From Closterium sp. NIES-65 (taxonomy: Eukaryota > Streptophyta > Zygnematophyceae > Desmidiales > Closteriaceae), in assembly GCA_948144175.1 (NCBI GenBank), contig CANXME010000853.1, forward strand, positions 186,001 to 250,000: 64,000 nt of DNA, read 5' to 3'. The notes beneath the pieces are model-generated. The model saw only the letters and a list, made by a program, of their open reading frames with translations. It searched no databases and was not told where the DNA came from. Position numbers and translations under genes: made by a program. Positions 50,183 through 59,907 of the stretch are shown piece after piece (the first letter of the stretch is position 1; the number at the start of each line of letters is the position of its first letter).

Positions 50183-51082
50183 TCATGGTGCTGGGTGTAG
50201 TTGTTGCGCGGGTGTCGGTGGTGTGTCGTCGATGAGGAGCGGTGTCGTTGAAGGACCAGCCATTGGTGTTGAAGTCCCTGCTGCTGCCGTTGATTGTTCT
50301 GCTACTGCTGATGTTGTTGCTGCCGACGTTGTCTCTGCTGCTGTCGATGTTGTCTCTGCTGCTGCTGATGTTGTCTCTGCTGCTGCCGATGTTGTCTCTG
50401 CTGCTGCTGATGTTGTCTGAATTGTTGCTAACGCCCTTGTTCTTTCTGCTTCGGGGATGGTGTGTGAATACCAGAAGCCTTCTGGACTGAAGTCTAGATC
50501 AAGGTCTCGAGGGTGTGTCCAGTTGGTGAAGTTAACGATGGCGTCGCTGTCGGCGGTGCCAAGGTCAGGAACGAAGTCAAGAACAAAGACGTTGTTCTTG
50601 AGGACCGCCTTGCCGATGTAGAGTCCTCCTCTCTCGTGATACAGCTTGAATTCTTGGGTGGTGCTGTCCGCTTCGAGGTAAATCCCTTTCGCCATTAGCT
50701 GACTAACGCTCAGTAAGTTGTAGCCGAGTCCCTCCGCGATTAGTACTTTTGACATCTGCAGTATAACGTTTGTTTCTCTTGACTGAAGTTGAACTACGCC
50801 TTGTCGTCGTGTTCGCAGGTTCTGATTGTTGGCGACTGTAATGACAACTTCGCGTTGAAGTTGGTGTTCTCGTTGAACGAAGCGTCCCGAGGAGCACATG
50901 TGCTGTCCGCAGCAACTGTCCAGGAACCATGTGTCCCTCCCGGATGGTTCGCTTTGGGCGATGGCGGCGTATGTCGGGTTCGCCTGAAGTGACTCGCGGC
51001 GGAGTGTGGTTTCGTCGAGTTGTTCTTCCGGTGAGTAGTGTGGTGGTGACTCGGTGATGCAGGAGTCACTCAGCTTTGCCAT
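50183..51082 (-). pseudogene. Cop-H protease and pre-integrase region
   Basis: An open frame of 299 codons. The protease active site at about 50920 reads LDSCCGQHM where LDSGA-type sequence is expected, so the Gly of the DSG triad is Cys. Downstream LGYNLLSVSQL is the typical copia protease end. The C-terminal part has TTSAAAE repeated about five times (50290-50420) and ends before the integrase finger. The frame to integrase is broken near 50135-50183. Confidence 0.8.
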
Positions 51083-51099
51083 GCAGCTGACAATGTTTC

Positions 51100-51222
51100 T
51101 GTCAAATCATAATGTTCTGTAGGCTGTAGTGGGGTAGCCTATATGGGGTACACATTTCTAGGGCTGCATATTTGTACCACATCCCATTCCTTAGTCCAAC
51201 CATTCTCGTTTCAGTTTTCTCA
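51100..51222 (+). repeat. Cop-I 5' LTR
   Basis: A 123-bp LTR, TGTCAAATCA to TTTTCTCA. It is among the shortest LTRs in the window. Confidence 0.94.
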
Positions 51223-51233
51223 AGGTATCGAGC
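51223..51233 (+). other. Cop-I primer binding site
   Basis: AGGTATCGAGC follows the LTR, a variant of the TGGTATCAGAGC site. Confidence 0.65.
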
Positions 51234-52188
51234 AAGTTCCCTCGTGGGAACTGTGCCTAGGGCCCACCAAGTCGAAAGTTTTTTTTTCCTGCCCGGAGCG
51301 CGCTCAGCCCGAGTCGCGCTCCGCTCTCTGACTCCGTCGAGCCGCCCTAGCGGCCAAGTCGCGCCGCCTTAGCGGCCCCTGATTCGTCGCCGTAGCGACC
51401 CCGTCGCCCTACCTACGGCCCCGGCCCCGTCGCCCTACCTGCGCCCCGGCCCCGTCGCCCTACCTGCGACCCCAGCCCCGTCGCCCCACATGCGACCCTG
51501 GCCCCGTTGCCATACCTGCGGCCCCGGCCCTAGCCCCGTCACCCTACCTGCGCCCCGGCCCTCGGCCCCGTCGCCCTGCTTGCGACCTCGGCCCCGTCGC
51601 CCCACCTCCGACCCCGGCCCCGTCGCCCTACCTGCGCCCCGTCCCCAGCCCCGTAGCCCTACCTGCGTATCGGCCCCGTCGCCCTACCTTCGACCCGGCC
51701 CCGTCGCCCTACCTACGGCCACGCCCCGCCGACCTACGTGCGGCCCAGCCGCCCTACCTGCGGCCCAGCCGCCCTACCTGCGGCCCCGCCGCCCTACCTG
51801 CGGCCCCGCCGCCACACCTGCGGCCCCGCCGCCCTACCTGCGGCCTCGTCGCACTACCTGCGGTCCCGGCCTCGTCCCCTACCGCCAGAGCCGCCTACGC
51901 AGCCGAGCAGCCCGCGCCGCTAAGCAGCCCAAGCCGCCCGTTCCGCCCGAGCCGCACGAGCCGCCCGAGCCACCCGAGCCGCCCGAGCCGCCCGAGCCGC
52001 CCGAGCCACCCGAGCCGCCCGAGCCGCCCGAGCCGCCTGAGCAGCTGAGGAGCCGAGCCACGGGTGCCGCCGAGCCGCAGTTGTTGCCAACTGCCCGAGC
52101 TGCCCGAACCGCCCTGTCTGGTGAGAGCAGCGCCTCAGTCACTGCACTGCCCCTGCTCTACAGTTAGCGCTGCTAGTCTACTGCTGTC
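51234..52188 (+). repeat. Cop-I GC-rich leader
   Basis: About 950 bp of degenerate repeats: CCCCGTCGCCCTACCTGCG units (about 51400-51720), CGGCCCCGCCGCCCTACCTG units (51720-51860), and GAGCCGCCC units (51950-52060). It is Pro/Arg-rich in every frame. There is no coding signal. Confidence 0.75.
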
Positions 52189-53445
52189 ATGGCTACCCCC
52201 AGTGTTCTCACTTTTGACGCTGAGGGTCGGGCCATTGACTTTGACGTCTGGGTAGATGACCTGCAGCTTTTCCTACAGTGCGATAGGGCAGACGGTCTCT
52301 CCCTCTTTGACCTCACCTCTGATGCTTCCCCTGCCCCTGCTGCCGATGCTGACGCCACTGTTCGCTCACAGTGGGCCACATGCGATGCTGCTGCATGTCT
52401 TGTTGTGCGTCGCCACCTGCCTACCACTGAGCGCGCGCACTTTAGTCAGTACAAGAGTGCTCACACCTTGTACGACACTGTAGTTGCGCGCTACTCTTCC
52501 CCTGCCACTGCTGCACTGAGCCGCCTCATGCTACCGTACCTCTTCCCTCACCTTGCTGCCTTTCCCACAGTTGCTGACCTCATTACGCACCTTCGCACTA
52601 GTGACACTCGCTACCGCGCTGAGCTTCCTGCTGAGTTCTGTGCCAGGAACCCACCCCCCATGTACACCACTCTCTACTACATAGTCACCCGCCTCCCTAA
52701 CTCCCTTCGTGTAGTCAGAGACCACTTCCTCTCAGTCTGTCCCACCACTCTCACTGTTGACCTCCTCGAGAAGGCCCTCTTAGCAGCGGAGAAGATCATA
52801 GTCGCTGTAGGAGCCTCTCGTGGTGACCCTCGCACCACCATCTTTGAGGGGTGTTCCCCCTCCCCCCTTTTGCCCTCTGTCGCCTCTGCTGCTGCGACCG
52901 ACCTCGTTGGTCTTGAGTCGGTCGGTGCGGCGTCTACCCCCAGCGGGAGACGCCGCTCTGGCAAGGGCAAGAGGGGCAAGGGCGCTAAAGGAGCTAGCGG
53001 GGGTGGTGGAGGCGGCGGTGGAGGCGGCGGATGGAGTGAGGGTGGCGGTGGGAGTGGTGGCGGGGGTGGAGGTGTCGGTGGCGGCAGTGGAGGCGGAGAC
53101 GGCGGAGGCGGTAGCGGTGGGAGTGGAGGCGGCGGTGGTGGCGGAGGTGGAGGAGGCGGTGGTGGAGGAGGTGGAGCTGATTGGGGTGGCGCTCGCTGCG
53201 GGGCGGCTCCGGTGGTGGTCAGCGCTAGCAGCAGCAGCAGCAGCAGCAGCAGCGTTCTCGTGACACCCCCCCCCCCGCAGCAGCTCCGTGAGTGGTACGC
53301 CGCACGTCAGTGTGGTGGGGGTACCGGTCCGTGCACCTACGTCCTACGCACCGGCGACCGCGCGGGTGAGCAGTGTGGGGGTGCACACCCCACCCAGTGC
53401 TGCTTCGGCCTCCTGACGGACGCTTGGCGTCACCAGTTCCCGTAG
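52189..53445 (+). pseudogene. Cop-I Gag and knuckle
   Basis: The ATG at 52189 starts MATPSVLTFDAEGRA. The Gag core is complete (DFDVWVDDLQLFLQ, ARYSSPATAALSRL, LPYLFPH, DLITHLRTSDTRYRA, LEKALLAAEKIIVAVG, EGCSPSPLL). The Gly-rich tail covers about residues 265-345. LREWY lies at 53281-53298 and the knuckle at about 53333-53405 (CTYVLRTG, QCGGAH, TQCCF; C-X13-C-X3-H-X4-C). A TAG at 53443 replaces the CAG of FPQATE. Gag itself is open from start to knuckle, so a Gag-only product could still be made. Confidence 0.88.
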
Positions 53446-55029
53446 GCCACTGAGATCCCCCGCTGGGGTGAGCTGTCTAGGGCGGGTGTAGCTATCTTTG
53501 ATCTGGACTTTGATGCTATTCTTGCTGCCATGTATGCTGTGACTATTAGTCATGAGGGTGACTGCTACCGGTGTTTCCCGCCCGACCCGGGCATTGAGAC
53601 TGCTGCTCTAGGTACTGGTGAGGCTGCTGCTCTAGGTGCCAGTGAGGCTGCTGCTCTAGGTGCCATTGCGTCTGCGTCCTCAGGTGCTTGTGAGTCTGCG
53701 CTCTCAGGTACCGCGTCGGCTTCGGCCTCCCTCACCTTCACACTTGACTCAGGGGCTTCTCGCTCCTTCTTTCGAGACCGCACCACACTCACGCCGCTTG
53801 GTCGGCCGGTTGCAGTCTCCCTGGCAGACCCCTCTGGGGGTTCTGTCCTTTCTCACTTCTCCACTGTCCTCTCATGTCCGGCGGCCCCCTCTGGCACCTT
53901 GTATGGTTTTTACCTCCCCTCGTTCTCTACGAACTTGGTGAGTGGTGCTGACCTACAGGATGCGGGGGTTCACCAATTTACTCCTGCGAGTCAGCGGGTG
54001 ACCCACTGCACGGACGCTCGCACAGGTTGGCACCTGGCCACGTTTACGCGTCGGCCGGGGTCGAGCCTGTACACCCTGACCTTTGAGTCTCCTCCTGTCC
54101 CTGCGTCTGGTCAGGTAGCTGCGTCGGGTCATGTGTTTGCTGCAGCGTCCAGGTCTGGTCCTGAGTCTGCCCCCTGCTCGTGTCGCCTCCTCTCTTGCGA
54201 GACTCTCCTCTGGCACCACCGCCTTGGTCACCCCTCCCTGCCTCGTCTCCGAGGCATGGCCTTTTGTGTCCTTGTCTCTGGTCTTCCCCGGTCCCTCCCT
54301 CCCCTTCCTCCGGGGCCTGGCCCTACCTGCGTCCCCTGTGTCGAGGGGCGCCAGCGGGCTGCCCCTCACTCCTCTCAGTTTCCCCGGAGAGAGGCCCCGC
54401 TGCAGACGCTTCACATGGACGTGTGGGGCCCGGCCCGCGTCCGTGGACAGGGTCACGAGCGCTACTTCCTGCTGGTGGTTGACGACTACTCGCGTTACAC
54501 CACAGTCTTCCCCTTGCGCAGCAAGGGAGATGTCACTGAGGTGTTGATTGACTGGATCCGCGCAGCTCGTCTCCAGCTCAGGAGGAGCTTCAGCTCGGAC
54601 TTTCTTGTTCTGCGTCTGCACTCTGACCGAGGCGGAGAGTTCTCCTCTGGCCCTCTGCGAGCCTACTGTTGTGCGCGAGGCATCCGCCAGACCTTCACGC
54701 TTCCGGACTCTCTACAGCAAAATGGGATTGCTGAGCGCAGCATTGGCATGGTCATGGACGTCGCTTGTACGTCCATGATGCATGCGGCTGCCCCCCATTT
54801 TCTGTGGTCGTTTGCGGTTCGGTACGCGGCGCATCAGATCAACCTTCACCCCAGGGTCTCCATGCCAGAGACCTCCCCAGCTTTGCTGTGGACGGGGAAG
54901 GTAGGCGATGCGTCTGCGTTCCGTGTCTGGGGATCTCGGGCGTTTGTCCGCGACTTCTCTGCGAACAAGCTGTCCCCTCGTGCTTCTCCTTGCGTCTTCC
55001 TTGGCTTCCCCCCTGACGCGACAGGGTAG
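53446..55029 (+). pseudogene. Cop-I protease and integrase
   Basis: Same frame as Gag after the TAG. The protease has LDSGAS (about 53740), ADPSGG and LPSFSTNLV. The integrase finger (HHRLGHPSLPRL, CVPCVEG) and the core triad (VVDDYSRY, LHSDRGGEF, then NGIAERSIG where relatives have AERRIG) keep the acidic residues. A TAG at 55027 replaces the Trp of the GWQFYHP block, so the last part of integrase is cut off. Confidence 0.88.
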
Positions 55030-56239
55030 CAGTTCTACCACCCCACCTCTCGTCGTGTTCTGTCCTCCCAGGACGTCACGTTTGACGAGTCAATCCCCTA
55101 CTACCGCCTCTTCCCCTACCGCACTCCGTCCCTCCCCCCGCCACCGCTCTTCCTTGTGCCAAGTCCCCCCCCCGTAGACCCCCTCCCCCCTCAGGGTCCT
55201 GCCCCTTCAGGTGTGTCCCAGGTAGACGCACTCGAGCCTTTCGAGGTTACTGGTGACTCTGGTGCTGCTCCGGGTGCTGAGCCTAGGGGTGCTGACTCTG
55301 GGGGTGCTGAGCGTGTGGGTACTACGTGGGGGTGCTGGGCCTTCGCGAGGTACTACTGGGGGTGCTGAGCCTCGGGGTGCTGAGCCTGGGGGTGCTGAGA
55401 GTGGGGGTGCTGAGCCTGGGGGTGCTGAGCCTGGGGGTGATGAGAGTGGGGGTGCTGAGCCTTGGGGTGCTACGCCTAGGGGTGCTGAGCCTGGGGGTGC
55501 TGAGCCTAGGGGTGCCACGTCTGGAGCTGCTGAGCCTGGGGGTGCAGAGCCGGCAGCCGCTGGACTTGCTCGTGTGGCGTCTGGCGGTGCTGGGCCAAGA
55601 GGTCCTCCGGGTGCTTCGTCTCGGCGGGAGCCACTCTCTTCATAGGAGCTGCGCGAGTGGTTTGCCCGGCGCTGAAGGCGTTCTGCTGGAGCTGGAGCTA
55701 CTTCGGCTGCTGAGGGTGCTGGTGCCGCCGGTCTTGGAGGTGCTCGTACTGAGAGCGCTGGAGCTGCTGGGCCTGCGGGTACGACTGGAGCTGGAGCTGC
55801 TGAGGGTGTGGGCGCTAAGGCTACTGCTATCAGTCCTGGCGGCGGTCCTGCTGCGGATGCTGCTGGTGCTGCTGGAGGTACTGCAGCTAGTGGTGCTGTT
55901 GGCGCTGGTGCTGCCGCTGGGGGTGCTGGTGCTGTCCCTGCTGTGTCTGAAGTCACCGCGCGGCCTCGGCCGTAATTCGTTCCGCTCCTTCAGTAGGTTC
56001 TTGGTCTTCCGCCTTCTACTAGTCCTCCTCCTCCCTTAGAGTATCCACTGCCTGACCCATCACAGGTACAGTTACTTCTGGCCTCCCCACTGCCTGCTCT
56101 TTCTCCCTACACTGGTCCTATTGGAGGTCTTGCTGAGCGTCGTGAGCCTGCCTCTCACCCTGCGTCGCCTGTCCGTGCTTCACGCACTAGTGGTCCTGGT
56201 TCGCGTCAGCGTCCTCCTCCTGTCCCTGGCACGCACCAG
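55030..56239 (+). pseudogene. Cop-I linker repeats and pre-RT region
   Basis: GGGGGTGCTGAGCCT-type repeats (about 55255-55560) with a frame change near 55320. A LREWF-type motif lies at 55646-55663, next to stops. A Leu/Val-rich alternate frame over 55326-56039 is an artefact of the GCTG repeats. LLQQ-type pre-RT sequence begins at about 55975. Confidence 0.7.
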
Positions 56240-58225
56240 ATGTCTCTGCGTTCGTCCACTGCTCCTCTGCGTGTCCCTTTGCCTTCTCCTCCTTCGTCCT
56301 CTCTTCCTGCCCTTGCCGACCCGGAGTCGGACTCTCTTCGTGCTGCCAGACCTATTGTCACGCGTCTCCTTGCTACTGTCGACACTAACCCCTCCTTTGA
56401 GTCCACTGCTGCGTCTGCCTTAGTTGCTGAGCTTGTCGACTTTGCTGCCCGCTGTCGTCTAGACTACGCTGCTAGTCTTGTTGCTGAGTATGCGTCTGTC
56501 TGTCCTCCGTCCATCGAGGGTGAGTGTGCTCTTGGCACGGACGTCTTTGAGGAGAGGCAGGAGGAGTTCCAGTGTCTGGCTGCTGCTTTACCTTATCTCG
56601 TGTCCATACTGCTTACCCGTGAGGGAGACCCGGATGCACTTGACATCCCGACTCCGCGCTCTTACGCGGAGGCCGTAGAGGGTCCCTACTCCTCTCAGTG
56701 GCAGGCAGCTATGGATGCAGAGATGGCTTCCTGGAAGTCCATAGGCACCTACGTTGACGCGGTTCCCCCACCTGGGGCGAACATCGTCAGTGGCATGTGG
56801 ATTTTCAGGGTGAAGCAGCCGCCAGGTTCTCCACCTGTCATTAAGGCGCGTTATGTGGCTCGTGGCTTCAGTCAGCGGCAGGGAGTTGACTACTTTCAGA
56901 CCTTCTCTCCCACCCCGAAGATGACCACTCTTTGGGTGCTGCTGCACATAGCCGCTCAGCGCGACTACGAGCTCCACTCTCTTGACTTCAGCACTGCTTT
57001 CTTGCAGGGTAGCCTGCACGAGGAGATCTGGCTGCGCCGCCCACCTGGCTTCACTGGGACTTTTCCTCCTGGCACCCAGTGGAGCCTCCGGCAGCGAGTC
57101 TATGGTCTCCGCCAGGCACCGCGTGAGTGGCACGACACACTGAGGACTACGCTTGCGGCTCTTGGGTTTGCTCCCTCTACTGCCGACCCGTCGCTGTTTC
57201 TGCGCACCGACACCTCTTTGCCGCCGTTCTACATCCTCGTGTACGTCGACGACTTGGTCTTTGCCACAGCTGACACTGCTGGACTCGCCCACGTGAAGTC
57301 CGAGCTGCACAAGAGACACACGTGCACAGACCTGGGTGAACTGCGCAGCTACCTTGGCTTGCAGATCACCCGGGACAGAGCACGCCATACCATTACCCTG
57401 ACTCAGTCACACATGGTGCAGCAGGTCCTCCAGCGCTTCGACTTCACGTACTCCTCGCCTCAGGCCACTCCTCTGTCTACTCGCCACTCGCTCTCAGCTC
57501 TGCCTTCGGATGAGTCCGTAGAGTCGAGTGGCCCGTACCCAGAGCTTGTTGGTTGCCTCATGTACCTGATGACCTGCACACGACCTGACCTTGCATACCC
57601 TCTTAGCATTCTTGCACGCTATGTTGCTCCTGGGAGACACAGACCGGAGCACATGGCTGCAGCGAAGAGGGTGTTGCGCTACTTGTGCAGTACGTCGGGC
57701 ATGGGGCTAGTGCTTGGAGGGCAGAGTCCAGTGGTCCTCACTGGGCACGCAGACGCTTCTAGGGCTGACGACCAGGCCACACAGCGGTCGTCACAGGGTT
57801 ACACCTTCAGTCTTGGTTCCGGCTCTGTTTCGTGGCGGGCTACTCGCTCGTCTTCCGTTCTCGGCTCCAGCTGTAAGGCTGAGATCTACGCAGGAGCCAT
57901 GGCTGCACAGGAGCTACGCTGGCACACCTACCTGCTGATTGACCTCGGAGAGCCGCCTCGTTCTCCTCCAGTGGTGTACGTAGACAACAAGGCCATGCTG
58001 GCCTTGTGTCGGGAGCAGCGCATGGAGCAGAGAACGAAGCACATTGCTCTCCGCTACTTTCTTGCTCGTGAGCTGCAGCAGCGTGGTCAGTTGCGACTTG
58101 CGTACGTGGCCTCTGAGGCCAACACTGCTGATATCTTCACTAAGGCACTTGCGCCTTGCAATCATCAGCGCTTCTGTACTCAGCTTGGTCTTGTGCCTGC
58201 CTTGCCTCACTTGCTCCCTTCTTGA
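56240..58225 (+). CDS. Cop-I reverse transcriptase and RNase H (intact domains)
   Basis: An open frame of 661 codons. Pre-RT region (PSFESTAASALVAELVDF), RT (GMWIFRVKQPPG, FSPTPKMTTLW, LDFSTAFLQG, YVDD at about 57243, RSYLGLQITRD) and RNase H (GHADAS, SCKAEI, YVDNKA, NTADIF). The second RNase H acidic motif reads SCKAEI where the other copies have SCEAEI, so the Glu that binds metal is Lys; this would weaken or abolish RNase H. RT looks active. The listed start is an internal Met; the natural product is the polyprotein. Confidence 0.88.
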   Translation: MSLRSSTAPLRVPLPSPPSSSLPALADPESDSLRAARPIVTRLLATVDTNPSFESTAASALVAELVDFAARCRLDYAASLVAEYASVCPPSIEGECALGTDVFEERQEEFQCLAAALPYLVSILLTREGDPDALDIPTPRSYAEAVEGPYSSQWQAAMDAEMASWKSIGTYVDAVPPPGANIVSGMWIFRVKQPPGSPPVIKARYVARGFSQRQGVDYFQTFSPTPKMTTLWVLLHIAAQRDYELHSLDFSTAFLQGSLHEEIWLRRPPGFTGTFPPGTQWSLRQRVYGLRQAPREWHDTLRTTLAALGFAPSTADPSLFLRTDTSLPPFYILVYVDDLVFATADTAGLAHVKSELHKRHTCTDLGELRSYLGLQITRDRARHTITLTQSHMVQQVLQRFDFTYSSPQATPLSTRHSLSALPSDESVESSGPYPELVGCLMYLMTCTRPDLAYPLSILARYVAPGRHRPEHMAAAKRVLRYLCSTSGMGLVLGGQSPVVLTGHADASRADDQATQRSSQGYTFSLGSGSVSWRATRSSSVLGSSCKAEIYAGAMAAQELRWHTYLLIDLGEPPRSPPVVYVDNKAMLALCREQRMEQRTKHIALRYFLARELQQRGQLRLAYVASEANTADIFTKALAPCNHQRFCTQLGLVPALPHLLPS

Positions 58226-58407
58226 CCTTGCTTGTATTGTCACATACATATACTCCTGCTCTTGCTTGTTTAGCCCTTTATATATGTATGTGCTCCTTCA
58301 TGTGAACTCGCCTTCTGGCCTTGAACTTGTGCTCGGAATGTGTGGTGACTTTGTGATCCACCCTGAGCTTTGCTTTGTTTTGCTTGACTGGTCTTGTGAC
58401 CCCTTGT

Positions 58408-58433
58408 TCTCCCCCACTTTGCCTATTGGGGTG
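58408..58433 (+). promoter_or_regulatory. Cop-I polypurine tract hairpin
   Basis: TCTCCCCCAC, a loop, and TATTGGGGTG abut the 3' LTR. One G is replaced by T relative to Cop-D and -E. Confidence 0.7.
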
Positions 58434-58556
58434 TGTCAAATCATAATGTTCTGTAGGCTGTAGTGGGGTAGCTTATATGGGGTACACATTTCTAGGGTTG
58501 CATATTTGTACCACATCCCATTCCTTAGTCCAACCATTCTCGTTTCAGTTTTCTCA
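58434..58556 (+). repeat. Cop-I 3' LTR
   Basis: A 123-bp LTR with two differences from the 5' copy, followed by the GTTTC target duplication. Confidence 0.94.
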
Positions 58557-58561
58557 GTTTC

Positions 58562-59852
58562 TTGCTCCTTGTGCAGGTTTTCGTGTTGAGGTCGTTGAGG
58601 CTTGAATCTTAGTCATGGGATTTGCTTGTGTTGAGGCGATTTGGCTACTTGAAGGTCGAAGTTGCCGCTGTAGAGTTGTTGATTGTTGACGATTCGGGCA
58701 GTGCGTACGCGGGTGTCCTGAAGTTTTGCAGATGTGACAGAACGGAGGTACTGGCTTCGGTTGTTGCTGCCGGTTGTTGTTGTTGTTGTAGCGTCGCTAA
58801 GTGTGGAACTCGAATTTTGGTGCTGATGTCTTCTTTTTGTGTCATCCTTCTTGCAGGTCCATGTCTTGCTGCCCGACGTGGATTTCGGCGCAGAGCGCTG
58901 CTTCAGAGATTCTTCCGTGAGCTCGGAGAATGGCCTTTGTGGCGCGCCATTGAGGACCGAGGCCGTCGATGATGACTGTCAAGAAGGCGTCTTAAGAAAT
59001 CGACCCTCCGCATCAAAGAAGCTTGTCGCGCAACTTGCGACATCGACTGATTTACGCCATTCCTTTCTCCCCTGGTTTCATTTCAACCGTTGTCAGTTGC
59101 GCCATTAACCGACTTTGACTTACGCTGTCTGCTGCTTGTTACAGGCTCTTCAGATGGTTGTACGCGAGCTTCGCGGAGTTGCCGTAACCTTGGTAAGTCC
59201 TTATGTTCTGCTGTTGAGTCGGGGTGATGTTCCTCAGTAGGATCGTGTACGCCATCATTGACTGATAGGTGTACTGCTGCTTCTCGTACTGTGTGCCGTT
59301 TGTTGGGTATGGTAGAGACCCGTCGAAGAACCCGAGTATCTGCGCGCCTTCCATCATCAGCTCGAACTCGAACGACCAGGTGAAGAAGTCCTTTCCATTG
59401 AAGGGTCTTGACGTCTGCATCTTCAGAACGTGAGCGAACTGCGACTGAACTTGCAATGCGTCCAGTGGTTTTTCTTGTCGAGATGAGGGCTGTGGGTGTG
59501 GCATGAAGCTGATGGACCCGCGCTCGTACGGAGCAAAGGTAGGCTGCTGTTGTTGATTTCCTCGTGCATATGATGAGCCCTCGAGACTCATAGGTGTTGC
59601 TCCGTTGTTGTTGCTGTTATGTGACTGCGCAGGTGCTGATTGCTGGTGTTCCTCGTAGAAGGACATGAAGGAGAAAAACTTCTCCATCATGCTCTGGTCG
59701 AAGTCTGAAGGTTGATTCGCGGGAGTCTCGGTAGATGTTCCTTTGGGTCTTGCTGCCGTGCCCTCCTCTATCTGTAGGCCAGAGGCAGGAGGTGGAGTAG
59801 GAGTAGTTTCCTGGGAGTCGTTGGAGTTGCTCCTTTCTTTTTGTGTAGCCAT
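58562..59852 (-). pseudogene. Cop-H Gag with canonical knuckle
   Basis: The ATG at 59852 (MATQKERSNSND) is the first sensible start after the primer site; the open frame itself extends into the 5' LTR. A Gln/Ser/Pro-rich N-terminus precedes a Gag core (RPFNGKDFFTWSFEFELMM, YTYQSMMAYTILLRNI, SAKLAYNHLKSL) ending at a TAA at 59139. Further minus-strand Gag sequence follows in other frames. A canonical CCHC knuckle (CHICKTSGHPRTHC, C-X2-C-X4-H-X4-C) lies at 58698-58739 in a Gln- and Asn-rich context. Stops between 59139 and 58860 show decay. The knuckle type separates Cop-H from the short-LTR copia group. Confidence 0.82.
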
Positions 59853-59895
59853 GCTGATCGATACTGTTGGTATAGAAGTTGAAATCCCCCTGATA

Positions 59896-59907
59896 GCTCT
59901 CATACCA
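59896..59907 (-). other. Cop-H primer binding site
   Basis: The minus strand reads TGGTATGAGAGC next to the 5' LTR, one mismatch from TGGTATCAGAGC. Confidence 0.85.

Larger units (their letters stand above)
51100..58556 (+). mobile_element. Cop-I: full-length copia element in Cop-H, TSD GTTTC
   Basis: Plus-strand copia with 123-bp LTRs (two differences) and exact GTTTC duplications at 51095-51099 and 58557-58561. All domains are present. The polyprotein is interrupted by a CAG-to-TAG (53443), a TGG-to-TAG (55027), a frameshift near 55320, and stops near 55643 and 55672. It lies opposite to Cop-H. It is young but inactive. Confidence 0.94.

Noticed and set aside
51490..52167. 225-codon Pro/Arg-rich ORF in front of Cop-I Gag
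   Set aside because: It is composition-driven. The corresponding leaders of Cop-D, -E and -J do not keep a homologous protein.
55326..56039. Leu/Val-rich 237-codon ORF that looks like a transmembrane protein
   Set aside because: It is the wrong frame of GGGGGTGCTGAG repeats in the Cop-I linker; the same artefact appears in Cop-D and Cop-E.
58622..58972. 116-codon plus ORF next to Cop-I
   Set aside because: It is antisense to the Cop-H Gag knuckle region; the minus-strand CCHC shows which strand is coding.
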